In this document: one piece after another, positions 15,431 through 23,905 of the stretch | Layout: every line of letters begins with the position of its first letter | Position numbering within the stretch: the stretch's first letter is position 1 | From: Candidatus Aminicenantota bacterium | Lineage (GTDB): Bacteria; Acidobacteriota; Aminicenantia; S016-38 | NCBI GenBank assembly: GCA_027068075.1 | Contig: JAMOUJ010000005.1 | Coordinates: forward strand, 248,001-312,000 | DNA: 64,000 bases | Reading direction: 5' to 3' | Program-made: the position numbers and the translations under genes | The notes under the pieces: model-generated | Database searches by the model: none | Told to the model about the DNA's origin: nothing | Seen by the model: the letters and a program-made list of their open reading frames with translations, nothing else

Positions 15431-16804
15431 ATGAAAATACACATTATAGCCGTCTCGGGCACCGCCACCGCCACCCTGGCGGCCATCCTGAGGGAAAGGG
15501 GATTTAAACTTTCGGGCTCTGATACAGGATTTTATCCCCCCATGGGGGAGTTCGTTAAAAAACTGGGACTGAGAATCCACCAGGGTTTTTCCAGGGAAAA
15601 TATTGACCGTTCCCTTCCCCTGGACGGTGTGGTCGTGGGGAACTTCGTATCCTCCTCCAATCCCGAAGCGGAGAGGGTTATAGAACTGGGCCTGGACATT
15701 TTCTCAGTTCCAGAAGCCCTTTACCACTTCGCCATGAAGAAAAAAAGGAGAATCGTGGTGGCAGGGACTCACGGAAAAACCACCACCTCGGCCCTGGTCT
15801 CCACCATCCTTCACGAAGCGGGCTGGAACCCCGGCTTTTTCATAGGGGGTCTTCCCCTTAATTTCCCCTCCAGCGGCCGGCTCGGGGGGGAATGGTTCGT
15901 AGCCGAGGGGGACGAATACGAGACTTCCTTCTTTGACAAGGGTCCTAAATTCCTCCACCTCTTTCCCAATTACCTCATTCTGGGGCCCGTGGAAATGGAC
16001 CATTACGACATATACGAAACCATGGACGGCATAAAAAGGGTTTTTTCACTCCTGGTAAATCTGGTGCCCTCTTCAGGTCTGATCGTTTCCCATCCTTCAC
16101 GGATCAACGAGGAAATCCTTGCCCGCTCCAGGGCCAGAAGCATAATCCTCGGCAGGGAATGGGCCCTGGAAGAAATCCAGGAAAAGGGCGGAGGAATGAT
16201 AATCCATGTAAAAACCCCCAAGGGCAAGGAGGAATTTTTCCACCCCACCTATTCAACTCCCCTGGCGGTTAATTTCTCCCTGGCTCTTCCCCTCCTTTGG
16301 GAGATCGGTTTGAAAATGGAGGAAATAAAACGGGGATTTTCAAGGTTTTCCGGAGTAAAACGGAGGATGGAACTTCTGGCTGAAGGGGAAGGCATAATGT
16401 TCTTCACCGACTTCGCCCATCATCCCACCTCCCTGAGGGTAAACCTTCAGGACCTGAAAAAAAGGTTTCCGGGCTGGAAGGTTATAGCGGTGGTGGAACC
16501 TGCCAGTTGGAGCATGAGGTCCGGTATCTTCCAAAAAGAACTCCCCGGGGCCCTTTCCCCGGCAGAAACGGTGATCCTTGCTCCTCCTCCCTCCCGGAAG
16601 GTGAAAAAAGGCCGGGGCCTCAACAGGGAGGAAGTGGCCCTCAAACTTCAGGGCCTGGGAAGGCTGGCCTATGCCCCCCGGAGTTGGGAGGAGGTCTTTG
16701 AACTCCTGAGACGGCTCCGGGAGGGAAAAACCGTGGTGGTCCTTTTCTCCAACGGGAATTTAGAAGGCAAGGTGGAAGGCATCAAATCTGCCCTTTCTTT
16801 ATGA
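15431..16804 (+). CDS. mpl: UDP-MurNAc:L-alanyl-gamma-D-glutamyl-meso-DAP ligase (Mpl)
   Basis: A 457-residue Mur ligase that reattaches recycled murein tripeptide to UDP-MurNAc. Seen: an MurC/Mpl N-domain (HIIAVSGTATATLAAIL, SGSDTGFYPPM), the ATP loop VAGTHGKTTTSALVS, AEGDEYETSFFDKGPKF and the middle-domain end FTDFAHHPTSLRVNL. AEGDEY followed by FFDK separates Mpl from MurC. This implies meso-DAP peptidoglycan and cell-wall recycling, in line with nearby murB and pgeF. The start is ATG at 15431 in the 18-bp divergent spacer. Its 3' end overlaps the convergent phosphatase-superfamily gene by 23 nt. Confidence 0.88.
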   Translation: MKIHIIAVSGTATATLAAILRERGFKLSGSDTGFYPPMGEFVKKLGLRIHQGFSRENIDRSLPLDGVVVGNFVSSSNPEAERVIELGLDIFSVPEALYHFAMKKKRRIVVAGTHGKTTTSALVSTILHEAGWNPGFFIGGLPLNFPSSGRLGGEWFVAEGDEYETSFFDKGPKFLHLFPNYLILGPVEMDHYDIYETMDGIKRVFSLLVNLVPSSGLIVSHPSRINEEILARSRARSIILGREWALEEIQEKGGGMIIHVKTPKGKEEFFHPTYSTPLAVNFSLALPLLWEIGLKMEEIKRGFSRFSGVKRRMELLAEGEGIMFFTDFAHHPTSLRVNLQDLKKRFPGWKVIAVVEPASWSMRSGIFQKELPGALSPAETVILAPPPSRKVKKGRGLNREEVALKLQGLGRLAYAPRSWEEVFELLRRLREGKTVVVLFSNGNLEGKVEGIKSALSL

Positions 16805-18011
16805 TCCGTCGGGGAACCAGATGAAAATCTTCGGGATTTTTTATAAGGGAAACCAGGTAATCCAGCCTGGGGATTTCAGCCACGGCCTCCCGCCGTTCTC
16901 CCTTCCAGGGAGAGACGGAGGAGAGGGGATGGGGAAAGGGACTTTCAACCACATCCAGTATCAGGGGAAATAAGTCGTTCACCTGGACCAGGTCCTCCCT
17001 CTCCTCAAAGCCCCCACGGCCGGGCAATTTAACCCAGAGAGGAACCCTTATATTGGGGTCCTCCAGGGAGACCATGTGCTCCATGTGTCCCCCCTCCCCG
17101 AAGGCCTCCCCGTGGTCCGAGGTTATTATCCATAGGGTAGAATCAAATTTTTCCCTATCCTCCTTTGCAAAGGCCAAAAAATCGGCCAGAACCTTCTGGG
17201 TAAAAAGTATTTCTTCGTCGTAAAGATCCCTCAGGTGGTCCACCACCTCCCGGGGGAACCTTTCCCTGGTGTAATGCTTTCTGGGCGGCCTCTTTTCCCA
17301 TTTCCCCATCGTCCCCCGGGACCATGTTCCCCGGAAGGGCCTGGGGGGCGTATATCTGTGGTGAACCTCCATTATGTTCAAAAAGAGGAAGAATTTCTCC
17401 TCCTGGGAATACACTTTTTTGGCCAACTCAAAGGCCTTTTCGGTATAGGGTTTGGAGTAACGAACCACCGAGGGACCTATTCCCAATTTATGCTTGAGGG
17501 TTCTGAAGAAAACCGAAAGGAGAAACTGCAGGGGCTCCTTCAAGGATTTTTCCTTCCATATCCACATGGGGATGGCCTTTAATCTACCGTTCTCCAGGGC
17601 CATTTCCTTGAATTTTTTAAAACTCCTCGCACGAAGGAATATCTCCCATCTGCTCATCTGAACATAATGGGAAAAACCCCGGGAAAAACCCAGTTCCTTG
17701 ATTATGAGACCGTTGCAGGAAATTCCTATGGTTTTAAACCCTCCCAGGGAAAGAACCTCCGCCAGGGTGTAAAAATCCTCCCCCAGCCTTATGTCCACCT
17801 CGTTGACGCCGTGCTCCGAAGGGTAAAGGCCGGTAAAAATAGATGCGTGGGCCGGGGCTGTCCAGCAGGAGGTGGAATAAGCGTTCTTAAAAAGAACAAA
17901 ACCCTCCTTTTCCAAAAGGGGACTCAACTGGGGAAGGGTGTTCCGGCTATAACCCCATTGAGGGAGGTGAAGGGCAGAGAGGGTGTCCAGAACAATAAGG
18001 ACCACATTCAT
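16782..18011 (-). CDS. Alkaline-phosphatase-superfamily (sulfatase-like) protein
   Basis: A 409-residue protein with the sulfatase/phosphotransferase fold: NVVLIVLDTLSALHLPQWGY (metal Asp), nucleophile region SCWTAPAHASIFTGLYPSEH, NIMEVHHRYTPP and WIITSDHGEAFGEGGH. The nucleophile position is Thr in T-A-P-A-H rather than Cys/Ser followed by x-P-S-R, so a phosphodiesterase or phosphotransferase activity is more likely than sulfatase. No signal peptide is evident. It is the last gene after the TonB receptor, 33 nt downstream, and may act on the receptor's substrate. It overlaps mpl by 23 nt tail to tail. Confidence 0.8.
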   Translation of the reverse strand: MNVVLIVLDTLSALHLPQWGYSRNTLPQLSPLLEKEGFVLFKNAYSTSCWTAPAHASIFTGLYPSEHGVNEVDIRLGEDFYTLAEVLSLGGFKTIGISCNGLIIKELGFSRGFSHYVQMSRWEIFLRARSFKKFKEMALENGRLKAIPMWIWKEKSLKEPLQFLLSVFFRTLKHKLGIGPSVVRYSKPYTEKAFELAKKVYSQEEKFFLFLNIMEVHHRYTPPRPFRGTWSRGTMGKWEKRPPRKHYTRERFPREVVDHLRDLYDEEILFTQKVLADFLAFAKEDREKFDSTLWIITSDHGEAFGEGGHMEHMVSLEDPNIRVPLWVKLPGRGGFEEREDLVQVNDLFPLILDVVESPFPHPLSSVSPWKGERREAVAEIPRLDYLVSLIKNPEDFHLVPRRIIKKGQI

Positions 18012-18044
18012 CGGATATCTAAGTATACTCCAAAAACCCTGAGT

Positions 18045-20825
18045 TTACCAGCGAAGCCTGAGGCCAACCCTGGCCTGCCGGGGCTCCTGCCGTCCCCAAA
18101 CCTTCCCGAAGGCCGGAGTGTCCACCCTGACGAAGGAGACGGGCCTCTGGGAGTTTAAAAGGTTGAAAACATCGGCCCTCACCCCCAGGACAAATCGCCC
18201 CCCCAGATGAAATTCCTTTTCCATCCCGGCGTCCAGGAAGAAAACGGGCGGGGTAGTTCTGGAACCCCTTCCCTCCGGGAATGCGTAATACCCGAAGAAG
18301 GGGACCAGGGCCCTTCTTTCCCAATGAAAACCGGAGAGGTATCCCCCAGCCAGGGAAAGAACGAAACCCCTGGGCAGGAAGGCTATGGCGTTAAGTTTAA
18401 CCTGATGATCCACGCTGTAGGGAAGTTTGCCGTACCATCCCTCGTCACCGAACATGGGCCCACCGAGACCGCCGAATCCCCAATCAAAAAGCCTTCTCAA
18501 GGGCTCCAGTTCCGGAAGAGGGGGAACATAGATGTGCTTTCCGAAGAGGCTAACATAATAGGTGCCCCCCTCCTCATCTCCCCAGGCACCGGTTTCCACC
18601 TGACCCGGGTTAGTCCCCCGGGCAGAGGAGTGGGAATAAGAAGCCCTCACCAGCAGGATCTTCTTCACGGAACCCTGAACCTCCAGTTCAAATCCCCTAT
18701 AATCCCTCCGTTTAAACTTAAAATTCTCAAAAACGAATTTGTAGTAAGGGGGGGATGGGTCAAAATAACCTACGAGTTCCAGAAGGTTTTTGGCCCGGGT
18801 GAAAACATACCTGGCCCGGAGAATCCAATCCTTTCCCAGTTCCCTGTCAAATTCCAGGAGGAACCGGCTCAGGGAGTTGGGTTTGAGACCCGGGTTTATT
18901 TCGTAAGGCCCCCTCCTTTCTTCGTTTATAAATTCCCAATTATGGGGGTCGTGGAGATCCTCCTGGCCTGGATTTTCCGGACCCACCCACCTGTATCTTC
19001 TGAACTGGACGGGAGATTGGGGGTTAAAAAAGCCCAGATGAAGGGTAGTGGAGACATCCTTGAAAATCCCCCACCCGAATTTCACCACATTTTTTCCATC
19101 CCCAAGAAGGTCCAGGGCCAGAAATACCCTGGGGGATAGAAAATCGGATAGTCCCCAGCCCCAAATTTCCCTTCCCTGGCTGTCCAGATTGTGCTGAACA
19201 AAACTTCTCAAGCCCACCATCCCGGAGAGGCGTCCCCAGGAGAATCTATCCATGGCGTAAAGGCCGAAGCCCCACACCGAATTTGAGAAGGAAAAGGGGC
19301 CGTATTCCCAAAGAAGGGCAGGAGTTCTCTGCCCCTCCCTCCAGGAACGAAAGGAATACTTGGTGCCGCTGTCAAAACCGTTTCCCGGAAAGGGGTCTTC
19401 TTCCTTCCCGGAAAAATCCACTTGGAAATCTGACCATTGCCGGAAAAATTCAAGCCCCACACCGAACTCGTGTTGTCCTAAATTTCCTGGAGGAGGCATA
19501 AAGTTGAGCCTCAACACGAAGTTCAACCTTCCTTCCTCGTCTCTGGTTCGGCCCAGGGCGTTGTGAACGTTCTGGGCCACATCCTCTATGAAATAGAGGG
19601 CTGGACCCAGGTCCCCGTGGGCGGGCTCAAAAGAACTTTTCCTGTGGGCCCTTCCCAGGGAGGCCTCCATGTAAAACTCCGGGGAAAATACACCCTTATA
19701 GTTCAAGATGGCCAGATGGTCGCTGAAGTTCTCCTTCCGGCGGGTTTCGTATACCCCGATCCCTCCCCTCTGGGTCAAAAGTCCCCTGTTAAGAAGGGTA
19801 AGGTAAAGGGTATGGCCCCGGCTCACGGAATAACTGGCCTTCAGGAAAAGGCTGCTGGCCACCCTTTCCCTGGTTCCTCCAGGGACGAAAAGATAGTCCA
19901 CGAAACCGTCCCGGGTGGTATCCTGGGTGTAAAATACATCCTCGGAAAGAAAGAACCACAGTTTATCCTTTATCAAAGGACCTCCCAGGTTAAAGTATCC
20001 GCTGTAATGGGAGAATTTATCCGGTTCAAAGGAAAGGGAAAGTTGAGGAAGTTTTTCCGCCTGCAACGCCCGGTCGGAGAAAAGGAGGCCCAGTTCCCCG
20101 TGAAATTCGTTTCCACCGCTGCGGGTGAGGATGTTAACCACTCCCCCAAAGGCAGAAGCCAGGTCCGGGCTGAAGGGATCCGCTATTATTTGGATCTCCT
20201 CTATGGCATCGTAGTTCACCACTATGCCCTGGTTGGCCAGCCTCACCCCCCGGACGGAAAGCCCGTCCACCAGCCAGTTGTTTCCCTCCTCGCCCTCTCC
20301 CCGGAAACTGGGAAGCCCCCGGCCCTTTCCCCTCCTGGTGCTGGTCCTTACGCCCACCACCCCGGGAACGAACTTGGTTACATCCACAGGATCCCTCCCG
20401 GAGGAGGGGAGAAGGTCCAGTTCCTCTGTGCCCAACTGGTAACTGGTATCCGCCGAAAACCTCTCCGAAGGCGGAGCCTCCGCCTCCACCACCACCTCCT
20501 CCTTCAGTTCCCGGGAGCGCATTTTAACCATCAGATATGTTTCCCGGCCAAGCCTCACCACCACATCCTTCAGAATTACCGGGGAATATCCTTCCAGGGA
20601 GAACTTAAGGGTGTATCGCCCCGGAGGAAGAAGGGGCAGGAGGAAGGAACCATCCCTGCGGGAGAAGGCGGTCCTCGTTCCCTGAATGGTCTTGCCCTGA
20701 ACCCTGATCTCAACGCCGGGGAGGGGAAGACCCCGGGAGTCGGTAACCTTTCCCCTTATTCTCCCCGTCTCACCGGCAATGAGGAGGAGGGGCAAAAGGA
20801 GAAAAATTAAAGCCCTGGTTTTCAC
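18045..20825 (-). CDS. TonB-dependent receptor with carboxypeptidase-regulatory-like domain
   Basis: A 926-residue outer-membrane receptor. After a signal peptide (MKTRALIFLLLPLLLIAGET) comes a carboxypeptidase-regulatory-like Ig domain (GRIRGKVTDSRGLPLPGVEI to about residue 105). A plug domain follows (LPSSGRDPVDVTKFVPGVVG, SAFGGVVNILTRSGGNEFHG) and then a long aromatic-rich beta-barrel ending in ARVGLRLRW with terminal aromatic. This is the Oar/SusC-like architecture common in Acidobacteriota. No TonB box is obvious. GTG start, 8 nt after the porin gene, so the two are probably co-transcribed. The ligand is not evident. Confidence 0.92.
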   Translation of the reverse strand: MKTRALIFLLLPLLLIAGETGRIRGKVTDSRGLPLPGVEIRVQGKTIQGTRTAFSRRDGSFLLPLLPPGRYTLKFSLEGYSPVILKDVVVRLGRETYLMVKMRSRELKEEVVVEAEAPPSERFSADTSYQLGTEELDLLPSSGRDPVDVTKFVPGVVGVRTSTRRGKGRGLPSFRGEGEEGNNWLVDGLSVRGVRLANQGIVVNYDAIEEIQIIADPFSPDLASAFGGVVNILTRSGGNEFHGELGLLFSDRALQAEKLPQLSLSFEPDKFSHYSGYFNLGGPLIKDKLWFFLSEDVFYTQDTTRDGFVDYLFVPGGTRERVASSLFLKASYSVSRGHTLYLTLLNRGLLTQRGGIGVYETRRKENFSDHLAILNYKGVFSPEFYMEASLGRAHRKSSFEPAHGDLGPALYFIEDVAQNVHNALGRTRDEEGRLNFVLRLNFMPPPGNLGQHEFGVGLEFFRQWSDFQVDFSGKEEDPFPGNGFDSGTKYSFRSWREGQRTPALLWEYGPFSFSNSVWGFGLYAMDRFSWGRLSGMVGLRSFVQHNLDSQGREIWGWGLSDFLSPRVFLALDLLGDGKNVVKFGWGIFKDVSTTLHLGFFNPQSPVQFRRYRWVGPENPGQEDLHDPHNWEFINEERRGPYEINPGLKPNSLSRFLLEFDRELGKDWILRARYVFTRAKNLLELVGYFDPSPPYYKFVFENFKFKRRDYRGFELEVQGSVKKILLVRASYSHSSARGTNPGQVETGAWGDEEGGTYYVSLFGKHIYVPPLPELEPLRRLFDWGFGGLGGPMFGDEGWYGKLPYSVDHQVKLNAIAFLPRGFVLSLAGGYLSGFHWERRALVPFFGYYAFPEGRGSRTTPPVFFLDAGMEKEFHLGGRFVLGVRADVFNLLNSQRPVSFVRVDTPAFGKVWGRQEPRQARVGLRLRW

Positions 20826-20833
20826 CCGGAATC

Positions 20834-22072
20834 TTAGAATTTATAGGTAAAGGTTACCGAAGGAGCCAATATGTTCATCTTGTAGACGCCGGGCATATTG
20901 TGCTGACTGGGGGCTATGTTCCTCTCCTTTCCCATGAGGTATTCAAGGCCAAGATCCAGGTTGTAAGCGTCTCCTCTGAACCCCAGGCCCAGGGTGATAA
21001 CATTGAAATCAAAACTGGGAAGGAGCACATTCATAGTTTCGTCGGGGGCCGGAGAAGGGTCAATGTAGTAGCCCAGCCTCACCGCCAGATTCTCCTTTAA
21101 AAGATATTCCATGCCCAGCCTGACCTGGGTGGTGTCTTTCCAGTTCAGAACCATCTCGCCCTCGTTTTCAGGGGTGGTGGCGAAGACTAATTTCCATAGG
21201 CTGTTTTCATAATCGGTGACCAGAACATCCTCCTTGCTCCACTGGGTCCAGTGCAGGTCCGCAGAAAGAAGGAGTTTATCGGTGGGCCTGAAGGAGATTC
21301 CGAAACCTATCCACATGGGCCAGGTTATATCCCTGGTGAATCCCGAGGTGGTAGAAATTTCGGTTCCGTAAAGGGCAGAGACTACCCTCATAAACTCCAT
21401 GGTGACATCCCCGGAAAGGGAAATCTTGGAGGCGCTTTTAAAGGAAAGACCCAGGCTCAGCCTGTCGGAGGGCCTGGCCATAATTCCCGCCGTTACGCTG
21501 AAGCCCCATCCGGAGGATTCTTCCGCATACTGAAAGCCACCGGCGGATGTTTTTAAACTCATCATTCCGTAGTTAGCGTTAAGGGCTAATCCCACAGAGA
21601 CCGCATCGGAAAGTTTATAGGAGATTGCCGGAGAGACCGTAAGCATTCCTATTTTGCTATTCCATTCCAGTTCGTTGCCGCCGACAAAGGCTGCAAAATC
21701 CTTTCCGTCCCACTGGGTTCCCAGACCGGAGGGGGTGTAAATTGCCACCCCGGCCACCAGTCTTTCGTTGAGGGGAACATAGATTGAAAAAAGTCCCGCG
21801 AAGTAATTTTTGGAGTAGGAAGCATCCACCCCTAAGGGAGCGAACTGATAGGATCCGGAAGGTATTATATCCGTCAGGTAAACTCCCAGGGTTTTATCCT
21901 TAAAAGAGGTTATGCCGGCAGGATTCCAGAAGACGGCGCTGGGACCCTCGGCCACGGCCACATAGGCTCCTCCCATGGCCTGGGCCCTGGACCCCAGGCT
22001 ATTCAGGTTTAGCCCATTGGCCAGCAGTCCTAAAGAAAGAACGAATAGAAAAATCAGTTTCTTCCCTTTCAT
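20834..22072 (-). CDS. FadL/OmpP1-type outer-membrane transport protein
   Basis: A 412-residue beta-barrel of the FadL family, which passes hydrophobic compounds such as long-chain fatty acids across the outer membrane. Signs: a signal peptide (KLIFLFVLSLGLLANG), the family N-terminus LNSLGSRAQAMGGAYVAVAE followed by SAVFWNPAGI, repeated amphipathic strands, and a C-terminal Phe (VTFTYKF). The ATG at 22072 was chosen for its ribosome site (AAAGGAGGAGAGT) and signal peptide. Own promoter at 22093-22120. It lies 44 nt after the Rex operon and 8 nt before the TonB receptor gene. Confidence 0.9.
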   Translation of the reverse strand: MKGKKLIFLFVLSLGLLANGLNLNSLGSRAQAMGGAYVAVAEGPSAVFWNPAGITSFKDKTLGVYLTDIIPSGSYQFAPLGVDASYSKNYFAGLFSIYVPLNERLVAGVAIYTPSGLGTQWDGKDFAAFVGGNELEWNSKIGMLTVSPAISYKLSDAVSVGLALNANYGMMSLKTSAGGFQYAEESSGWGFSVTAGIMARPSDRLSLGLSFKSASKISLSGDVTMEFMRVVSALYGTEISTTSGFTRDITWPMWIGFGISFRPTDKLLLSADLHWTQWSKEDVLVTDYENSLWKLVFATTPENEGEMVLNWKDTTQVRLGMEYLLKENLAVRLGYYIDPSPAPDETMNVLLPSFDFNVITLGLGFRGDAYNLDLGLEYLMGKERNIAPSQHNMPGVYKMNILAPSVTFTYKF

Positions 22073-22092
22073 ACTCTCCTCCTTTCGGGTTT

Positions 22093-22120
22093 TATATATT
22101 CTAAAACGATTGAGATTCAA
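22093..22120 (-). promoter_or_regulatory. Promoter of the porin/TonB-receptor operon
   Basis: On the minus strand TTGAAT (22120-22115), 16 bp, TATATA (22098-22093). It overlaps the last codon of the DsrE2-like gene and precedes a clear ribosome site, so the porin operon can be expressed separately from cluster A. Confidence 0.6.
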
Positions 22121-22581
22121 ATGAAAAGTACAAATTGGGCTTCCTGGGCCTCGGCCAGAAAGGAGGCCACACCCCCGGTTTCTACTCCCTCTATAAGGTC
22201 CTCTTTGCCGATCTCCATCACATCCATGCTCATCTGACAGGCCACCAATTTAGCACCGGCCTGGACGGCGCTGTCCAGGAGTTCTTCCAGGGTCATAACT
22301 CCGTGCTTCTTCATCATTTTTTTGAACATCCATCGTCCCATACCTCCGAAATTCATCTTGCTGGGACCTATCCGGGATATGTCCTTCAAAAAGAAGCCCA
22401 GGAGTTTTCCGAAGAAGGTCTTTCCCGTTTTCTTCCTCTTCTTTATAGCCTGAAGTCCCCAGAAGGTAAAGAACAGAGTAACCTCCATGTCGTAGGCCAG
22501 GGCTCCGTTGGCGATTATCAACGCCGCCATCACCTTGTCCATGTCCCCGCTGAAAACCACCATGGAAAGTTTGTCTTTCAT
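22117..22581 (-). CDS. DsrE2-type (DsrE/F/H-like) protein, cluster A
   Basis: A 154-residue DsrE/DsrF/DsrH-like protein: LSMVVFSGDMDKVMAALIIA at the N-terminus, a hydrophobic middle (MEVTLFFTFWGLQAI) and the key motif LVACQMSMDVMEI with the persulfide-carrying Cys. Family members trade sulfane sulfur with TusA and Hdr-like complexes, and the longer DsrE2 type is often membrane-linked. The ATG shares its A with the TAA stop of the upstream QmoC-like gene, so translation is coupled. Last gene of cluster A. The sulfur role is inferred from family and neighbours. Confidence 0.85.
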   Translation of the reverse strand: MKDKLSMVVFSGDMDKVMAALIIANGALAYDMEVTLFFTFWGLQAIKKRKKTGKTFFGKLLGFFLKDISRIGPSKMNFGGMGRWMFKKMMKKHGVMTLEELLDSAVQAGAKLVACQMSMDVMEIGKEDLIEGVETGGVASFLAEAQEAQFVLFI

Positions 22582-23675
22582 TAAGCCTCCTTTGTTTTTT
22601 CCCTGTAAACGCCGCTCAGCCATAGGGCCATGGGCCTATAAAGGGCGTGGGCGAATTTAGTGAAGGGAGCCGCCACGAGAAGGTCAAAAACCACAGCCAG
22701 GTGAAGGGCGAAGACCAGATATGTGGGCCAGGGAAGGTTAAGAAGGTGAAAAAGGTCCATTAAAAATCCGGTGAAACCCGCCAACCAAAGCAGAAGGAGA
22801 AAAATCCAATCGCTGTGATGGGAATATTTGCTGTAGTAGTCCTCCCTTGAAAGCCTTTTGACTATGTAGTATCCCGCCCCGTAAAGAAGACCCACTCCAC
22901 CCAGTATCCCCAGAACCCTGGCCAGGGTTTTTGCCGCCGGCGGGAAAACCTGGAAGTCCTGGCCAAAGGCCAGTAAGGTGGCGATGAAGAGGAGGGAAAA
23001 ACCCCAGAACATGCTGAGGTGGGGGATTCGTCTTCCCTTCTCCTCGCAGTCCTGGAATCTCTTCTGGAGGAAGACCTCGTTCCAAAGAACCTCCATCAGG
23101 GACTTCCCCCAGGAACCCGAGGGCTTCCTTCCCCGGGAAATATGCCTCCACATAGTATAAAGTTGAATTACCACCGCCAGGCCTATAAAACCTCCCAGGA
23201 AAAGACCGGCGTCGTGAAGAAAATCCAGGGAAACAAAGGAAAGAGGGTTAACCCGGGTAAGGTCCGGCTGGGGTTGGCGAAAGGCGAAAACACCCCACAG
23301 GGCCAGAAGGGTTAGGATTATCCAGAAGAAGACCGAACCCACCCCCCTGTAGAAGAGGTCGGCCAGTTTCCCCGGAGAATAACTCCTTATGGCATATCTC
23401 CTGAGGGCCATCATAAGCCCTCCGGGGTCCGCATCCCGGGGACATGTCTCCGAACATTCCCCGCAGTAGTAGCATAACCACAGTTCAGGGCTCTGAAGAA
23501 CTTTCTCCTCCAATCCCAGAAGGCTGTACCTTATCATCCTCCGGGGGAAGGAATTTTCCCCTTCGGAAAGGGGACAGATGGCAGTACAGTTCCCGCAACT
23601 GTAGCAGGCGTTTATGTCAAAGGCTCCCAGTTTCTTTACTTTCTCTATAAAGGTAGGGTTGACCTTAAGGCTCAT
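22581..23675 (-). CDS. QmoC/HdrC-HdrE-like iron-sulfur membrane subunit, cluster A
   Basis: A 364-residue fusion. Residues 1-100 are an HdrC-like domain with two 4Fe-4S motifs (CYSCGNCTAICPL and CYYCGECSETCPRD). The rest is a HdrE/QmoC-type membrane part with about six helices and the His residues expected for b-type heme (TMWRHIS, HLSMFWGFSLLFI, FALHLAVVFDLL). QmoC connects menaquinone to cytoplasmic HdrA-like flavoproteins. The ATG at 23675 was chosen because it overlaps the stop of the winged-helix gene (ATGA) and gives the family N-terminus. It gives cluster A a membrane electron exit or entry that cluster B lacks. Confidence 0.85.
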   Translation of the reverse strand: MSLKVNPTFIEKVKKLGAFDINACYSCGNCTAICPLSEGENSFPRRMIRYSLLGLEEKVLQSPELWLCYYCGECSETCPRDADPGGLMMALRRYAIRSYSPGKLADLFYRGVGSVFFWIILTLLALWGVFAFRQPQPDLTRVNPLSFVSLDFLHDAGLFLGGFIGLAVVIQLYTMWRHISRGRKPSGSWGKSLMEVLWNEVFLQKRFQDCEEKGRRIPHLSMFWGFSLLFIATLLAFGQDFQVFPPAAKTLARVLGILGGVGLLYGAGYYIVKRLSREDYYSKYSHHSDWIFLLLLWLAGFTGFLMDLFHLLNLPWPTYLVFALHLAVVFDLLVAAPFTKFAHALYRPMALWLSGVYREKTKEA

Positions 23676-23905
23676 TTTCTGCCCTCCTTTAACCTGTATT
23701 TGTAATATCCATCCTCGGTCATTTCCTCGGTCTCCTCTATCAACCCGTATTTCCTCATGGCCATCATCCAGAACATGACTTCCTCGGTGGGACGCCCCAG
23801 GGCCGTGGCCACTTCGGGGACGGTTTTCGCCCCCTCCTTTAATATCTCCAGAATCTTCCCCCTCATGGCCATTTCTTCCCTTATGATTTCCCTTTTGTCC
23901 TTCAT
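23672..23905 (-). CDS. Small winged-helix-like protein inside cluster A
   Basis: A 77-residue protein with an N-terminal charged helix (DKREIIREEMAMRGKILEIL) and a helix-turn-helix-like region (KTVPEVATALGRPTEEVMFW MMAMRKYGLI split by a short turn), then a beta wing (DGYYKYRL). It reads like a minimal winged-helix domain. Starts and stops overlap both neighbours by 4 nt, so it is made in step with the redox subunits. That suggests a structural or sensory part of the complex as much as a DNA-binding regulator; neither is proven. Confidence 0.7.
   Translation of the reverse strand: MKDKREIIREEMAMRGKILEILKEGAKTVPEVATALGRPTEEVMFWMMAMRKYGLIEETEEMTEDGYYKYRLKEGRK

Noticed and set aside
15431-16804. 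MurC assignment for the Mur ligase
   Set aside because: AEGDEY-FFDK and the overall pattern fit Mpl better than MurC.
19563-20810. Plus-strand open frame of 415 codons opposite the TonB receptor
   Set aside because: No recognisable motif; composition is that of an antisense frame. The minus-strand receptor is certain.
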